Part shown: in pieces, positions 1 to 7,727 of the stretch
Layout: every line of letters begins with the position of its first letter
Position numbering within the stretch: position 1 is the stretch's first letter
Assembly: GCA_041664345.1 (NCBI GenBank)
Contig: JBAYKX010000011.1
Span: forward strand, 1 to 64,000
Direction: 5' to 3'
From: GWE2-40-63 sp041664345
GTDB taxonomy: Bacteria > Bacteroidota > Bacteroidia > Bacteroidales > SZUA-534
DNA: 64,000 nt
Notes under the pieces: model-generated
The model's input: the letters and a program-made list of their open reading frames with translations, nothing else
What the model was told of the DNA's origin: nothing
The model's database searches: none
Program-made: the position numbers and the translations under genes

Positions 1-61
1 ACGGGCTGAGAAAGGCTTATTTGCAACAAAGAGAGAATGTTTTTTTAAATATGGCAAGGAA

Positions 62-95
62 AAGGGCTTGTACAAACAAAATTGTACAAGCCCTT
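62..95. terminator. Perfect inverted repeat, possible bidirectional terminator
   Basis: Fourteen-base arms (AAGGGCTTGTACAA and its complement) surround a 6-base loop. On the minus strand the arm is followed by a short T run, and on the plus strand by a weaker A/T tail. It could end transcription of the minus-strand operon at 263-1697 or of a gene to the left of the window. Confidence 0.45.
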
Positions 96-215
96 AATTT
101 ATCAGGACTTTTTCAGTGCCCTCACTTTTTATGGCCATTTTTTTTCTTCACAACCAGAGGTTGGGATATCTAAGAATAACTATGTTTTGTTTGTGGTAAA
201 ATTAATGAATACCAC

Positions 216-255
216 CTCGCATCAGCCTGCCCCGATAGCTCGGGGGCGATGCGAG
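216..255 (-). terminator. Hairpin just downstream of the 263-724 gene
   Basis: The outer arms CTCGCATC/GATGCGAG enclose an inner CCCCG/CGGGG stem. It starts 7 bases past the stop codon of the last gene of the minus-strand operon. There is no strong T run, so it may be an extragenic palindrome. The inner CCCGATAGCT motif recurs as a perfect palindrome at 40528-40545. Confidence 0.35.
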
Positions 256-262
256 TTCCAAC

Positions 263-724
263 CTAAAACCCGGTTTTAATAGTGCTCATTTCTTCAATCA
301 GAATACCCACACACCCTTCTACTGAAAGGCTATCGGCGGGTACATTTGTATTATCGGGTATGGTAATATCAAAATTCACCTCCTGGCTTTTTTTGGCCGA
401 GAACTCCAAATTAAGGGCAAAGGAGTGTTGGCTGTTATTGTATATTTCTTTTCCCGATTCGTCTTGAATCACAAATAAGATGATTCCATTGAAAACGGAA
501 TCCCCGCAAAGGGTGATGCGGTAATCCTTATTTTCCATCAACCCAAATGGAATGCGGCGCAGTTCACCAGCACTGAATTTATAGGCAGCTGAATTGTTGT
601 TTGTTTGATAGGTGAACTTTGATGGAGCCGGCTGGCAATGTTCCTTCTGAAATTCAAAACACTTTTGGGCATTTGAATTAACGCCTAACAGGACAAATAT
701 AAGAAAGATGGTCAAACGCATCAT
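263..724 (-). CDS. Small secreted protein, paralogue of the upstream gene
   Basis: A 153-residue protein with a cleavable signal peptide (MMRLTIFLIF... ending near SNAQ), so exported. The mature part has paired cysteines: KCF...HC near the N terminus, TLCGD in the middle, and a GCVGILIEEM motif near the C terminus. It aligns along its length with the neighbouring 176-residue ORF product, including KCF, the DYRITLC block and the GC(V/I)GILIE motif. The two are therefore a tandem duplication. It is three bases from the upstream gene and surely co-transcribed. No known domain is recognised. The cysteine pattern suggests a small disulphide-bonded beta domain, which is inference only. Confidence 0.75.
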   Translation of the reverse strand: MMRLTIFLIFVLLGVNSNAQKCFEFQKEHCQPAPSKFTYQTNNNSAAYKFSAGELRRIPFGLMENKDYRITLCGDSVFNGIILFVIQDESGKEIYNNSQHSFALNLEFSAKKSQEVNFDITIPDNTNVPADSLSVEGCVGILIEEMSTIKTGF

Positions 725-727
725 AGG

Positions 728-1252
728 TTAGAACCCTTTGGTTGGGGTAATCATGTGTTCAATTAGTACCCCGATGCACCCCATTTCAGTGTCTTTTTGC
801 AAAATTATGATATCTGGATTGTTTTCAACCTCCAATGAAGTGCTTTGCCCGGGCACCGATATTTCAATATATATGTCGCGTGTTTGGGCTACGGTAAATT
901 CGAACTCGGTGCTGTATGAATCCTTGGAATTATCGTACAACACTTGATCGGTATCTTTGTCAATAAGTTTGAAGTTAATCTGGTTTCCTATTATATGATC
1001 CCAGCAGAGTGAAACCCTATAATCACGTCCGTTGTATATGGTAAAAAGGGTACGCGAGCTTTGTCCTTTAAGGAAAAGGGCACTTCTGGATTCTTCGTTG
1101 ATTTTATAAAATATGTTTTTGCTGGTTGCGCAACTATCCCTTTGGTATCCGAAACATTTGCGGACTTTATAATCGTTGGACTGACCAATGGTGAATAAGG
1201 GTAGGCAATAAAGAACAAAAAAGAATAGATACTTGGTAACTTGTAGTTGCAT
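728..1252 (-). CDS. Small secreted protein, tandem paralogue
   Basis: The start is placed at the ATG at 1252 (MQLQVTKYLF), because the longer frame would begin with TTG at 1258. An N-terminal hydrophobic signal ends near FTIGQS. The mature protein shares with its downstream neighbour the KCFxYQ start, the DYRVSLCWD block, a YDNS segment and the GCIGVLIEHM tail, with matching cysteine positions. It is the middle gene of a three-gene minus-strand operon with nearly no spacing. Function is unknown. Conservation of four cysteines between the two copies suggests an extracytoplasmic disulphide-bonded fold. Confidence 0.75.
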   Translation of the reverse strand: MQLQVTKYLFFFVLYCLPLFTIGQSNDYKVRKCFGYQRDSCATSKNIFYKINEESRSALFLKGQSSRTLFTIYNGRDYRVSLCWDHIIGNQINFKLIDKDTDQVLYDNSKDSYSTEFEFTVAQTRDIYIEISVPGQSTSLEVENNPDIIILQKDTEMGCIGVLIEHMITPTKGF

Positions 1253-1259
1253 GGCCAAT

Positions 1260-1697
1260 TTAATTTGAAAAAATTATTTTTATACTTTTTGTTGATGGCG
1301 ACATAAACCTTCCATCATGCGATTGCAAAATTATATCTTTTAAATAAATAAACTTGTATTTTGTTTCACCATTTAATATTTCAATACGCATTTCTTCGGT
1401 GATAGCTCCCGATGAACTGTGCAGGGTTATTTCTTTTCCCAGAGTGATGGCATTCATGCTGAACTCTGTAACAATTATTCCTTTTTGATTTGTTTTTAAC
1501 GTGTCTGTGTTTGAAATATCTTCACGTGGCATCATAACCTTTTGTTGATCAATAACTGTTTTATTGATAACAATCAAAGTATCAATGGTAAGGCGAAATG
1601 CTTTATCATCAGTTTCTTGTGAATACAAACTTGGGATGCTTAAATTTATACACGCAACCCATATCAGTAAGAAAAATCGAAAATTTTTTAAAAGCAT
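1260..1697 (-). CDS. Secreted protein of unknown function
   Basis: 145 residues with a signal peptide (MLLKNFRFFLLIWVACINLS... cleaved near LYSQ). The rest is hydrophilic and beta-rich, and it lacks the cysteines of the two downstream paralogues. It is the first gene of the three-gene operon and ends 7 bases before the next start. A Bacteroidota-type promoter lies at 1722-1750. No family is recognised. Shared transcription with two secreted cysteine proteins suggests a common envelope role, but nothing in the sequence defines it. Confidence 0.7.
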   Translation of the reverse strand: MLLKNFRFFLLIWVACINLSIPSLYSQETDDKAFRLTIDTLIVINKTVIDQQKVMMPREDISNTDTLKTNQKGIIVTEFSMNAITLGKEITLHSSSGAITEEMRIEILNGETKYKFIYLKDIILQSHDGRFMSPSTKSIKIIFSN

Positions 1698-1721
1698 TTT
1701 TTTTCAAAGGTAATTCCAAGC

Positions 1722-1750
1722 CAAAGTTAAAAAAAATGTGAGGCTTGCAA
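1722..1750 (-). promoter_or_regulatory. Candidate Bacteroidota promoter of the 263-1697 operon
   Basis: On the minus strand a TAACTTTG match to the TAnnTTTG -7 consensus lies at 1722-1729. A TTG -33-like element lies at 1748-1750, with 18 bases between them. This puts transcription start about 20 bases before the ATG at 1697. A second -7-like match at 1705-1712 is too close to the start codon. Confidence 0.45.
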
Positions 1751-1939
1751 TCACATCACAAAAAATTTATAGAAAGGATAAGTGAATTCTCTGGTTAAAC
1801 AATAAGGTGTGTTAGCCAACTTTGTTACATTTTCTTCACATACCAATAATTATAGCATAACAGCTTAATTCCTGCTATTCAATACTTTTATATAAAAAAC
1901 AAACATAAATAAATACCAAAAAATCTAAATTTCAGGTGT

Positions 1940-3853
1940 ATGAAACGAAAAAACCTTACCATAAAAAAATTACTTACCATTGGAGCTATTGTCATTACCC
2001 TTGTTTTATTAATCATGGGAGGTTTAACCAATTATTTGGTGCAGGATAGTTTTTTACAGCATCGGTTAATTGCCACCATTCATGATGTACAAAACAAAGA
2101 ATTATTAGTTCGGAAATCGGAAAAAGATTTCTTGGCTTATGAAGTTGGGAATCTTGATTTTCATAGGTCAGCCAATAGCGTGCTGCTGGATAATATAAAA
2201 ACAACCCTGGCAGAAATCCAGCAACGTTTGGATGAAATAGAAAGTCACAAAACCATAAATTCGTTACAATTAAATGATGAATTGAAAAGAACTAAAATAG
2301 AATTTGAACAATATCAGCTTTTACTTAACAAAATGGTGAATTTGATATTGGTAAAAGGATTTAAAGATTATGGGATAGAGGGAGCCATGCGTGACCAAAT
2401 TCATTGGGTAGAAACAGAACTCAAACAAATAGACAAACCTCAGTATTCAGTTCTTATGCTCACCTTGCGCCGTCATGAAAAAGATTATCTTCTGAGGAAA
2501 GATTTGGCATACAGGGATAAGTTCGCCAATGAATATAAAAAGTTTATCCAACTGTTGGAAAATGGAAACAATAAGGAACAGGAGTTGATTCCTCATATAA
2601 TAAAATATCAGGAATTATTTCTGGAACTTATTAAGGTAGATATTCAGTTAGGTTTATCACAGGAAAATGGATTAATGTACCAGATAGGTAAAACAATTGA
2701 AACGATTGAATCAAATCTCGATTCCATTACAAAGTCTGTTGAAAAGGCATCAAACAAGAACATTAATCGGATTGCCTGGAATCTCTTCATTCTGATTACC
2801 TTTTCATCGGTGGTAATAATATATCTTTTAATTCGTATATCTAGGCATATTGTACGTTCTATATCAGATATAAAAACTCACGTATCGAGACTTGGACATG
2901 GTGAACTGCCAGAAGAGATTCCTATATATAATAACGATGAAATTGCTGAAATGAAGACCTCAATAAATGTACTGACTAAAAACCTAAAGAATACCCGGGA
3001 TTTTGCTGAAGCTGTAGGTAACGAGAATTTTGAGAAATCGGTGGATGTGTTTGGCAATGAAGGTGTTTTGGGTAAAGCGTTGGTTGAGATGCGGCAAAAA
3101 TTGTTACAAGTTTCTGGGGAGCGTGAAAAGCAAATGAAGGAATCGGAACATAGGTTATGGGCCAATGAAGGTTTTAGTCAGCTTCATGCTATTTTAGGTT
3201 CCAATAGGCAAAATGATGAGGACTATTATTACCGGATTATTTCCAAATTGGTATTATACCTTAAAGCCAATCAGGGGACTGTTATGGTTTTGGAGGAACG
3301 GGATACTGAAAAAATGTTGGTTCAAAAAGGGGTGTATGCTTATGACCGGAAACGCTTAAATGAAAAGGAATTAAAAATAGGCGAAGGATTGATTGGTGCT
3401 GTAGCTTTTGAAAAGCAAACACTATATATGACTCATCTCCCTGAAAATTATATAAATATTTCTTCCGGTCTAGGTGATGCACCACCCAAAAACTTGGTAA
3501 TTGTTCCCTGTTTAATTGAAGATGAATTACTGGGGGTTATTGAATTGGCTTCATTTTCGACTTTTGAACCCTACCAAATCGAATTTCTGGAACGGGTTGC
3601 TATTGATGTGGCCTCAAATATTAAAAAGAAACAAATAGAAGAAACAACCCGTGATTTGCTTTACCAAACACAAATGCAGGCAAGCGCGTTAGCTGAAAAA
3701 GAAGAAGAAATGCGACAAAACCTCGAAGAACTACAAACTACGCAAGAGATTCTTGAGAAACGTGAAAATGAATTAACTATTGAAATTGAAAACTTAAAAT
3801 ATGAAAACCATCGGCTTATGGCCCAGTTAGATTTTGCCCCTACCCTCCAGTAA
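1940..3853 (+). CDS. Membrane sensor protein with HAMP and GAF domains, no output domain
   Basis: 637 residues. TM1 lies near 12-35, followed by a long alpha-helical extracytoplasmic region (about 36-275) with many charged and heptad-like stretches. TM2 (about 276-300) is followed by a HAMP linker (about 300-352), a GAF domain (about 415-565), and a C-terminal coiled coil (about 566-637) rich in Glu, Lys and Leu. This is the input half of a chemoreceptor or hybrid kinase. However, no histidine-kinase, MCP signalling, GGDEF or response-regulator sequence follows, and the frame ends at a normal TAA. It may work by pairing with another protein through the coiled coil. It stands alone, divergent from the secreted-protein operon. 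The ligand is unknown. Confidence 0.8.
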   Translation: MKRKNLTIKKLLTIGAIVITLVLLIMGGLTNYLVQDSFLQHRLIATIHDVQNKELLVRKSEKDFLAYEVGNLDFHRSANSVLLDNIKTTLAEIQQRLDEIESHKTINSLQLNDELKRTKIEFEQYQLLLNKMVNLILVKGFKDYGIEGAMRDQIHWVETELKQIDKPQYSVLMLTLRRHEKDYLLRKDLAYRDKFANEYKKFIQLLENGNNKEQELIPHIIKYQELFLELIKVDIQLGLSQENGLMYQIGKTIETIESNLDSITKSVEKASNKNINRIAWNLFILITFSSVVIIYLLIRISRHIVRSISDIKTHVSRLGHGELPEEIPIYNNDEIAEMKTSINVLTKNLKNTRDFAEAVGNENFEKSVDVFGNEGVLGKALVEMRQKLLQVSGEREKQMKESEHRLWANEGFSQLHAILGSNRQNDEDYYYRIISKLVLYLKANQGTVMVLEERDTEKMLVQKGVYAYDRKRLNEKELKIGEGLIGAVAFEKQTLYMTHLPENYINISSGLGDAPPKNLVIVPCLIEDELLGVIELASFSTFEPYQIEFLERVAIDVASNIKKKQIEETTRDLLYQTQMQASALAEKEEEMRQNLEELQTTQEILEKRENELTIEIENLKYENHRLMAQLDFAPTLQ

Positions 3854-4137
3854 ATAGTGCTTAATGCTTTCAAGACTTACCCTTTTTTTAATCTTGATTT
3901 ACTGGCATTTATAGGGATGTCTACCGACTCCTCCGGGCATCCCTCTTTAATTTTAATCGCGAGCGAAGTCAAGATATCTCCTAATCTTATCAGCTTCACC
4001 GAGTTTGTAAACTCGGTTGCTAGTATCGAGGGGCGTAATTGAAAAGAAATTCTTTGCTGATACCTAGTCCGATTGCGGTGAGTAGTTCATTATTCGTAAT
4101 GAATTTTTATAGTTGCATGAAAATTGTTTGTAAACAA
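3854..4137. other. Intergenic region with degenerate extragenic palindrome
   Basis: No credible gene. A short open frame at 3857-4042 lacks gene-like features. The region includes a 20-base palindrome at 3998-4017 (ACCGAGTTT, 2-base spacer, complement) that looks like a dispersed extragenic repeat. Confidence 0.5.
3998..4017. repeat. Extragenic palindrome ACCGAGTTT
   Basis: A perfect inverted repeat with 9-base arms and a 2-base spacer lies between the sensor gene and tRNA-Arg. It looks like a REP-type or mobile-element remnant. Copy number elsewhere cannot be seen here. Confidence 0.5.
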
Positions 4138-4173
4138 AAAACCACTTAAAAAATGAAATTTTCCAAGTGGTTT
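4138..4173 (-). terminator. Rho-independent terminator of tRNA-Arg
   Basis: On the minus strand the stem AAACCACTT pairs with AAGTGGTTT across an A/T-rich loop. The second arm runs straight into TTTTTTG. It starts 20 bases past the tRNA 3' end. Confidence 0.8.
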
Positions 4174-4193
4174 ATAATTAAGTAATTTAATTG

Positions 4194-4267
4194 TGATCCC
4201 GGCGCGATTCGAACGCGCGACCCACAGCTTAGAAGGCTGTTGCTCTATCCAACTGAGCTACGGAACC
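4194..4267 (-). tRNA. tRNA-Arg(UCU)
   Basis: The minus strand folds as a complete 74-base cloverleaf. The acceptor stem is GGTTCCG/CGGGATC with two wobble pairs, and the D arm is GCTC...GAGC. The anticodon stem ACAGC/GCTGT has loop CTTCTAA, giving anticodon TCT. The T arm is GCGCG-TTCGAAT-CGCGC. The discriminator is A, and CCA is not encoded. It reads AGA (and AGG by wobble) codons. Confidence 0.95.
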
Positions 4268-4385
4268 GTCCTCCATATTTTGAGGGGGCAAAAGTAATGG
4301 TTTTTATTTCTTTTACCAAACGAATTTTTGAATACTTAGTTTTTTATACTACCACGAATTATATTAAACAGTTTTTTACTATCAA

Positions 4386-4988
4386 CTATTGTATCGAAAT
4401 TAGTTCAATATCAAAAATTAGGGTACTGTATGGTTCTATTGGGCCACCTGGGTGCGGGCTTGCTCCATACGCTAAGTTTTCTGGTACATAAATCCGCCAT
4501 TTTGAGCCTACATTCATCAATTGTAAAGTTTCTACCCAACCCTTAATTACCCCGTTAACCGGAAACGTGGCCGGTTCGCCTCGGTTTACAGAACTGTCGA
4601 ACACCGTTCCGTCGATTAAGGTACCATGGTAATGGGTAGTTACATGGTCGGTAGCTTTAGGTTTTGGCCCGTTGCCTTCCTTCAGCGATTCGTATTGCAG
4701 CCCACTGGGTAAACTTACCACACCTTTTCGTTTGCTGTTTTCTAGCAAGAATTCTTTGCCTTGCGCAATATTTCCCTCAAACTGCTTTTCTTGCAATTGT
4801 TTAAAATAGTTTTGCAAAACAATGGGAACCTCGTCTTCCGGAATCATCAATTTGGCACTTTTCATATAATCGTCCAATCCCTTGGCCAATAATTCGGCAT
4901 TCATGGCCGACATTCCCTGCTGTTTCATGTTTTGGGCAATGGTAATGCCAAAGCAGTAGCTTACTCTATCGAGTTCATTTTTTATCAT
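4386..4988 (-). CDS. FKBP-type peptidyl-prolyl cis-trans isomerase
   Basis: Catalyses cis-trans isomerisation of X-Pro bonds. The FKBP-N helical dimerisation region begins with LDRVSYCFGITIAQN, and the catalytic FKBP domain follows (about 100-200): VTTHYHGTLIDGTVFDSS, then GVIKGWVETLQLMNVGSKW, YVPENLAYG and the closing LIFDIELISI strand. This is the FklB/Mip layout. I place the start at the ATG at 4988 (MIKNELDRVSY), where similarity to FklB proteins begins. The ATG at 5045 lies in the tail of the upstream terminator. No signal peptide or lipobox is seen from this start, so it may be cytoplasmic. It ends with a normal stop and stands alone. Confidence 0.88.
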   Translation of the reverse strand: MIKNELDRVSYCFGITIAQNMKQQGMSAMNAELLAKGLDDYMKSAKLMIPEDEVPIVLQNYFKQLQEKQFEGNIAQGKEFLLENSKRKGVVSLPSGLQYESLKEGNGPKPKATDHVTTHYHGTLIDGTVFDSSVNRGEPATFPVNGVIKGWVETLQLMNVGSKWRIYVPENLAYGASPHPGGPIEPYSTLIFDIELISIQ

Positions 4989-5049
4989 ATTCCAATTTTT
5001 TTGCAAACATAGCAAGAAACATTGATCTGTTTTATCGGTTGCCATAAAT

Positions 5050-5077
5050 AAAAAACCACCCCAATCAGGGGTGGTTT
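5050..5077 (-). terminator. Terminator of the SusCD operon
   Basis: A nine-base stem AACCACCCC/GGGGTGGTT with a 5-base loop is followed on the minus strand by TTTTTTATTT. It lies 84 bases past the stop of the 5161-6033 gene and just before the FKBP gene. Confidence 0.8.
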
Positions 5078-5160
5078 AGTTGCATAACAACAAACAACTA
5101 TTTAGTGCTTAAATGCCTATTTATTAAGTTTTTAAAACTAATAATGTTGTTTGTGTATTT

Positions 5161-6033
5161 TTAATTCGTTTTAGTTAAAACCGTTGTCCATGTATCGCCC
5201 CAAGTATTTATGGCAGCAATGGATATAGTTCCATCATTGTTTAAAGTAACCGTGGCATCAACGGTAGCTCCAAAAGGATCAAATGTGTTTATATATGAAT
5301 AGGAACCACACACGTCCTGAATGGTGCCGGGGGCATCACCGGTTATTCCATAAATGGCATACCAATTAAAATACAAACCGCACGAAAAATCGGAAATGGT
5401 GTATTCCCCATTTACTGAGGTTTCAGCAATTGTAATGGTGTAGGCAAAATCAACCGAAGGATTATTGGTTGCGCCACCATCTGTTGACTCTCCATTTGAC
5501 AAACAGTTGTAGGTACCCACAATTAATGCCGGATTGGACGGACAAACCACAGCACCCGTAAACTGAAACCCTTGCAACTGTTCAGGGCTTAATATGATGT
5601 TATTGCTGAGGTTATCATAAGTAGCCGTATCGCCGTTAGTGCCAATGGCTTGGCAATCAAAATCAAAGAAGTTGCCAAAAATTTGATCCACATCAACGCC
5701 AAATAGAGTAGCTAACTCTTGAGCGGTTACAGTCCATTGGTTCGGAAAACTTGAAATTGATTCCAAAAAGAGATAATCCGTTTCATCGGCACCTGAATTA
5801 TAAGAGCGTTTTACATATATATTATGCTTTGCCACATTGTCCGATGGGGCATCAAAAACTCCACTAATGGCTGTGTTATCCAAATCGGCTGAATTAATAG
5901 TAGCCGATTCCATCACAAAAGTTACGTAAATTCCTTTTGGCACATCATTAATATTCAAATTTAGCTTATCCTCGTCTCTACATGAAAAAGTAAAAAGGAT
6001 AGCCATGGCGATTATATATTTTAAGTATCTCAT
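5161..6033 (-). CDS. SusCD-associated outer-membrane lipoprotein
   Basis: 290 residues. The N terminus MRYLKYIIAMAILFTFSC has a lipobox with Cys18, and the following acidic residues (RDEDK) fit surface export in Bacteroidota. The rest is beta-rich and Asn/Thr/Gly-rich, with cysteines in VVCPSNP, TYNCLSN, FSCGLYF and QDVCGSY. It is the third gene of the operon, 19 bases after SusD. That position is usual for SusE/SusF-like or other surface glycan-binding lipoproteins, so a ligand-binding role is likely from context. No SusE, SusF or IPT domain was recognised. It could equally be a substrate-specific accessory unrelated to sugars. Confidence 0.75.
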   Translation of the reverse strand: MRYLKYIIAMAILFTFSCRDEDKLNLNINDVPKGIYVTFVMESATINSADLDNTAISGVFDAPSDNVAKHNIYVKRSYNSGADETDYLFLESISSFPNQWTVTAQELATLFGVDVDQIFGNFFDFDCQAIGTNGDTATYDNLSNNIILSPEQLQGFQFTGAVVCPSNPALIVGTYNCLSNGESTDGGATNNPSVDFAYTITIAETSVNGEYTISDFSCGLYFNWYAIYGITGDAPGTIQDVCGSYSYINTFDPFGATVDATVTLNNDGTISIAAINTWGDTWTTVLTKTN

Positions 6034-6052
6034 ATCTAAAATGGTTTAATAA

Positions 6053-7702
6053 TTATTGAATAATACCTGTTGGATTTGTGTCCCAAAATACCTGCACCGC
6101 GCCGGTTGTTTTTTGCTTAACTGAAGAATTTAAGTTTACGCAAATAGCCGGATAAATAAAAGAACGGCAAAAATCACCTGGGGCTTCAAGTAAAGCGGGC
6201 TGTAAATTTGATGGATAAGTAGTTCTTCGCACCAAGTTGTACGATTCCACACCATTACCAAAAAGAGCTATATAGTATTCTTTTGCAATTACCTCTAACC
6301 GTTCTTCATCGGTTGTAGCATTATCGTACCTTGTTGATACCTCGTCGGTATATGCTGTAATCATAGCATTGGTTGGAACATAAAGCGGGTTAGCTTGCGA
6401 TGCCCCAAAAGCCATAACACTTGAAATGGAACTTTGTACCCCTTCCATGAGCAATGTTTTTGCATTTCCGGTGGTACCTAAAGTTAATACCGCCTCGGCC
6501 AACATGAATTTCACATAAGGGGCCATCATAATAACTTCGGCACCGGCACCCTGTAGCCCTGAACCTGCCGAACCACTAACCCCATCGTTGTTATCGAACT
6601 GTCCTCCGGCCGGGTAAACCCCAAATAGTGTCCTTTTCCGTGTGTCGGGTGGTATCCCATCACCATTAAGGTGGTCGCGTCCCCAGTAGCCATCGTCCAA
6701 TGTGCAATAAGGCATTTCCGGTGCGTAATGCGATGGTGCAGTTGAACCGTAACATGGCAGTTCCTGAAAACTTTCTGAAGATTCCAATACCTGGCGAAAG
6801 AAGAAGTATCGGATGCGGGGATCGATATTTGTTTTTTCGCCATACAGGGCCCACATAAAATAGTTTGCCATATAATCGTTTGCACCATTTAAGTAATTGT
6901 AGGTAAAATATGGGTGACGGCAGTCGGGATTTACATTGTTGGTTGAGTATTGGAATGTAAACTCTTCCGAAGGATCGTCAATCAAATCGCCATCGGCAAT
7001 CAATTGGTTGATTTCAGCAGTAGCATTTGCTTTATCGATTAGCTTCAAATTCAGGTATAACTTTAGTTTCAATGTATTGGCTAACGTTATCCATTTTGTT
7101 ACATCGCCGTTATAGAACAAATCATTTGAAGGTGCGGCTTTTGCATCCTTTCCAAAATCGGCAATGGCAGAATCGAGCTTGTTGATAGCCAATGAATAGA
7201 GAGCTTGTTGGTCGTCAACCGCCGGGTTGAAATTTGTTGGATCGAACGACTGAGAAAAAGGGACATCGCCAAAAAAATCGACTAAAGTAGCCAGCGTATA
7301 TGCCTGCAAAACTTTGGCAATACCGGAATGAATGTACCATTCTTTCTCTTCGTATATTGGAATAAAAGTATTGGCATCCATCAACAATCCTTCGTACGCC
7401 AATCCCCAAATTTCATCAAAGTTGGTTGGATTATAAGCGATTTCGTAGGTAGCTCCCCAAACATTTATCATTCTAACCACTTCCATCCCAAATTTATTGA
7501 CACCTTTCCAATTGGCCGGATCAGGGTCGTTCAAAAAGTCCTTAAAACTGATCTGCATGGCATTGAGAGCATAATCGGGGTTTGCATCTTCCGGTGCCAG
7601 TTCACTTGGATCTTTGGTTAAGTCCATTTCAAAAAATGCACATGAACCCAATGCAGCTCCTAAAAAGACGACAATAACAATATTTGATATTTTGTTTTTC
7701 AT
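6053..7702 (-). CDS. SusD/RagB-family outer-membrane lipoprotein
   Basis: About 550 residues. The signal ends in LGSC, so it is a lipoprotein. Next come the SusD N-terminal helical region (DPSELAPEDANPDYALNAMQ), the TPR-like helices around VLQAYTLATLVDFFGDVPFSQS, and the C-terminal part with EVIAKEYYIALFGNGVESYNL. SusD proteins sit on the SusC barrel as a lid that captures ligand at the cell surface. The sequence fits the SusD_2-type subfamily (FGDVPF, YNLVRRT). The start is the ATG at 7702 or, two codons earlier in sense, at 7711. It lies between SusC (16-25 bases away) and the small lipoprotein. The substrate is unknown, as no hydrolase lies in the same operon. Confidence 0.9.
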   Translation of the reverse strand: MKNKISNIVIVVFLGAALGSCAFFEMDLTKDPSELAPEDANPDYALNAMQISFKDFLNDPDPANWKGVNKFGMEVVRMINVWGATYEIAYNPTNFDEIWGLAYEGLLMDANTFIPIYEEKEWYIHSGIAKVLQAYTLATLVDFFGDVPFSQSFDPTNFNPAVDDQQALYSLAINKLDSAIADFGKDAKAAPSNDLFYNGDVTKWITLANTLKLKLYLNLKLIDKANATAEINQLIADGDLIDDPSEEFTFQYSTNNVNPDCRHPYFTYNYLNGANDYMANYFMWALYGEKTNIDPRIRYFFFRQVLESSESFQELPCYGSTAPSHYAPEMPYCTLDDGYWGRDHLNGDGIPPDTRKRTLFGVYPAGGQFDNNDGVSGSAGSGLQGAGAEVIMMAPYVKFMLAEAVLTLGTTGNAKTLLMEGVQSSISSVMAFGASQANPLYVPTNAMITAYTDEVSTRYDNATTDEERLEVIAKEYYIALFGNGVESYNLVRRTTYPSNLQPALLEAPGDFCRSFIYPAICVNLNSSVKQKTTGAVQVFWDTNPTGIIQ

Positions 7703-7727
7703 AACTTTCATTTTTTAACTGGTTATT

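Larger units (their letters stand above)
1..262. other. Intergenic sequence at window edge with two hairpins
   Basis: No convincing gene is visible on either strand. It contains a perfect 14-bp-arm hairpin at 62-95, and a second hairpin at 216-255 just past the stop of the leftmost minus-strand gene. The first 60 bases could be the 3' end of a plus-strand gene starting outside the window, but no frame is recognisable. Confidence 0.5.

Noticed and set aside
82..279. 65-residue open frame near the window start
   Set aside because: It begins inside the right arm of a hairpin and overlaps the end of a real minus-strand gene. No protein-like features.
3857..4042. 61-residue open frame after the sensor gene
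   Set aside because: It spans a palindromic repeat, has no recognisable protein features and starts 4 bases after the sensor stop. Taken as non-coding.
4240..4491. 83-residue open frame
   Set aside because: It overlaps tRNA-Arg and the 3' end of the FKBP gene on the opposite strand.
7328..7621. Long opposite-strand frames inside SusD, SusC, the aconitase-like genes, TelA and the SPFH gene
   Set aside because: They are shadows of conserved genes on the other strand, with no independent support.
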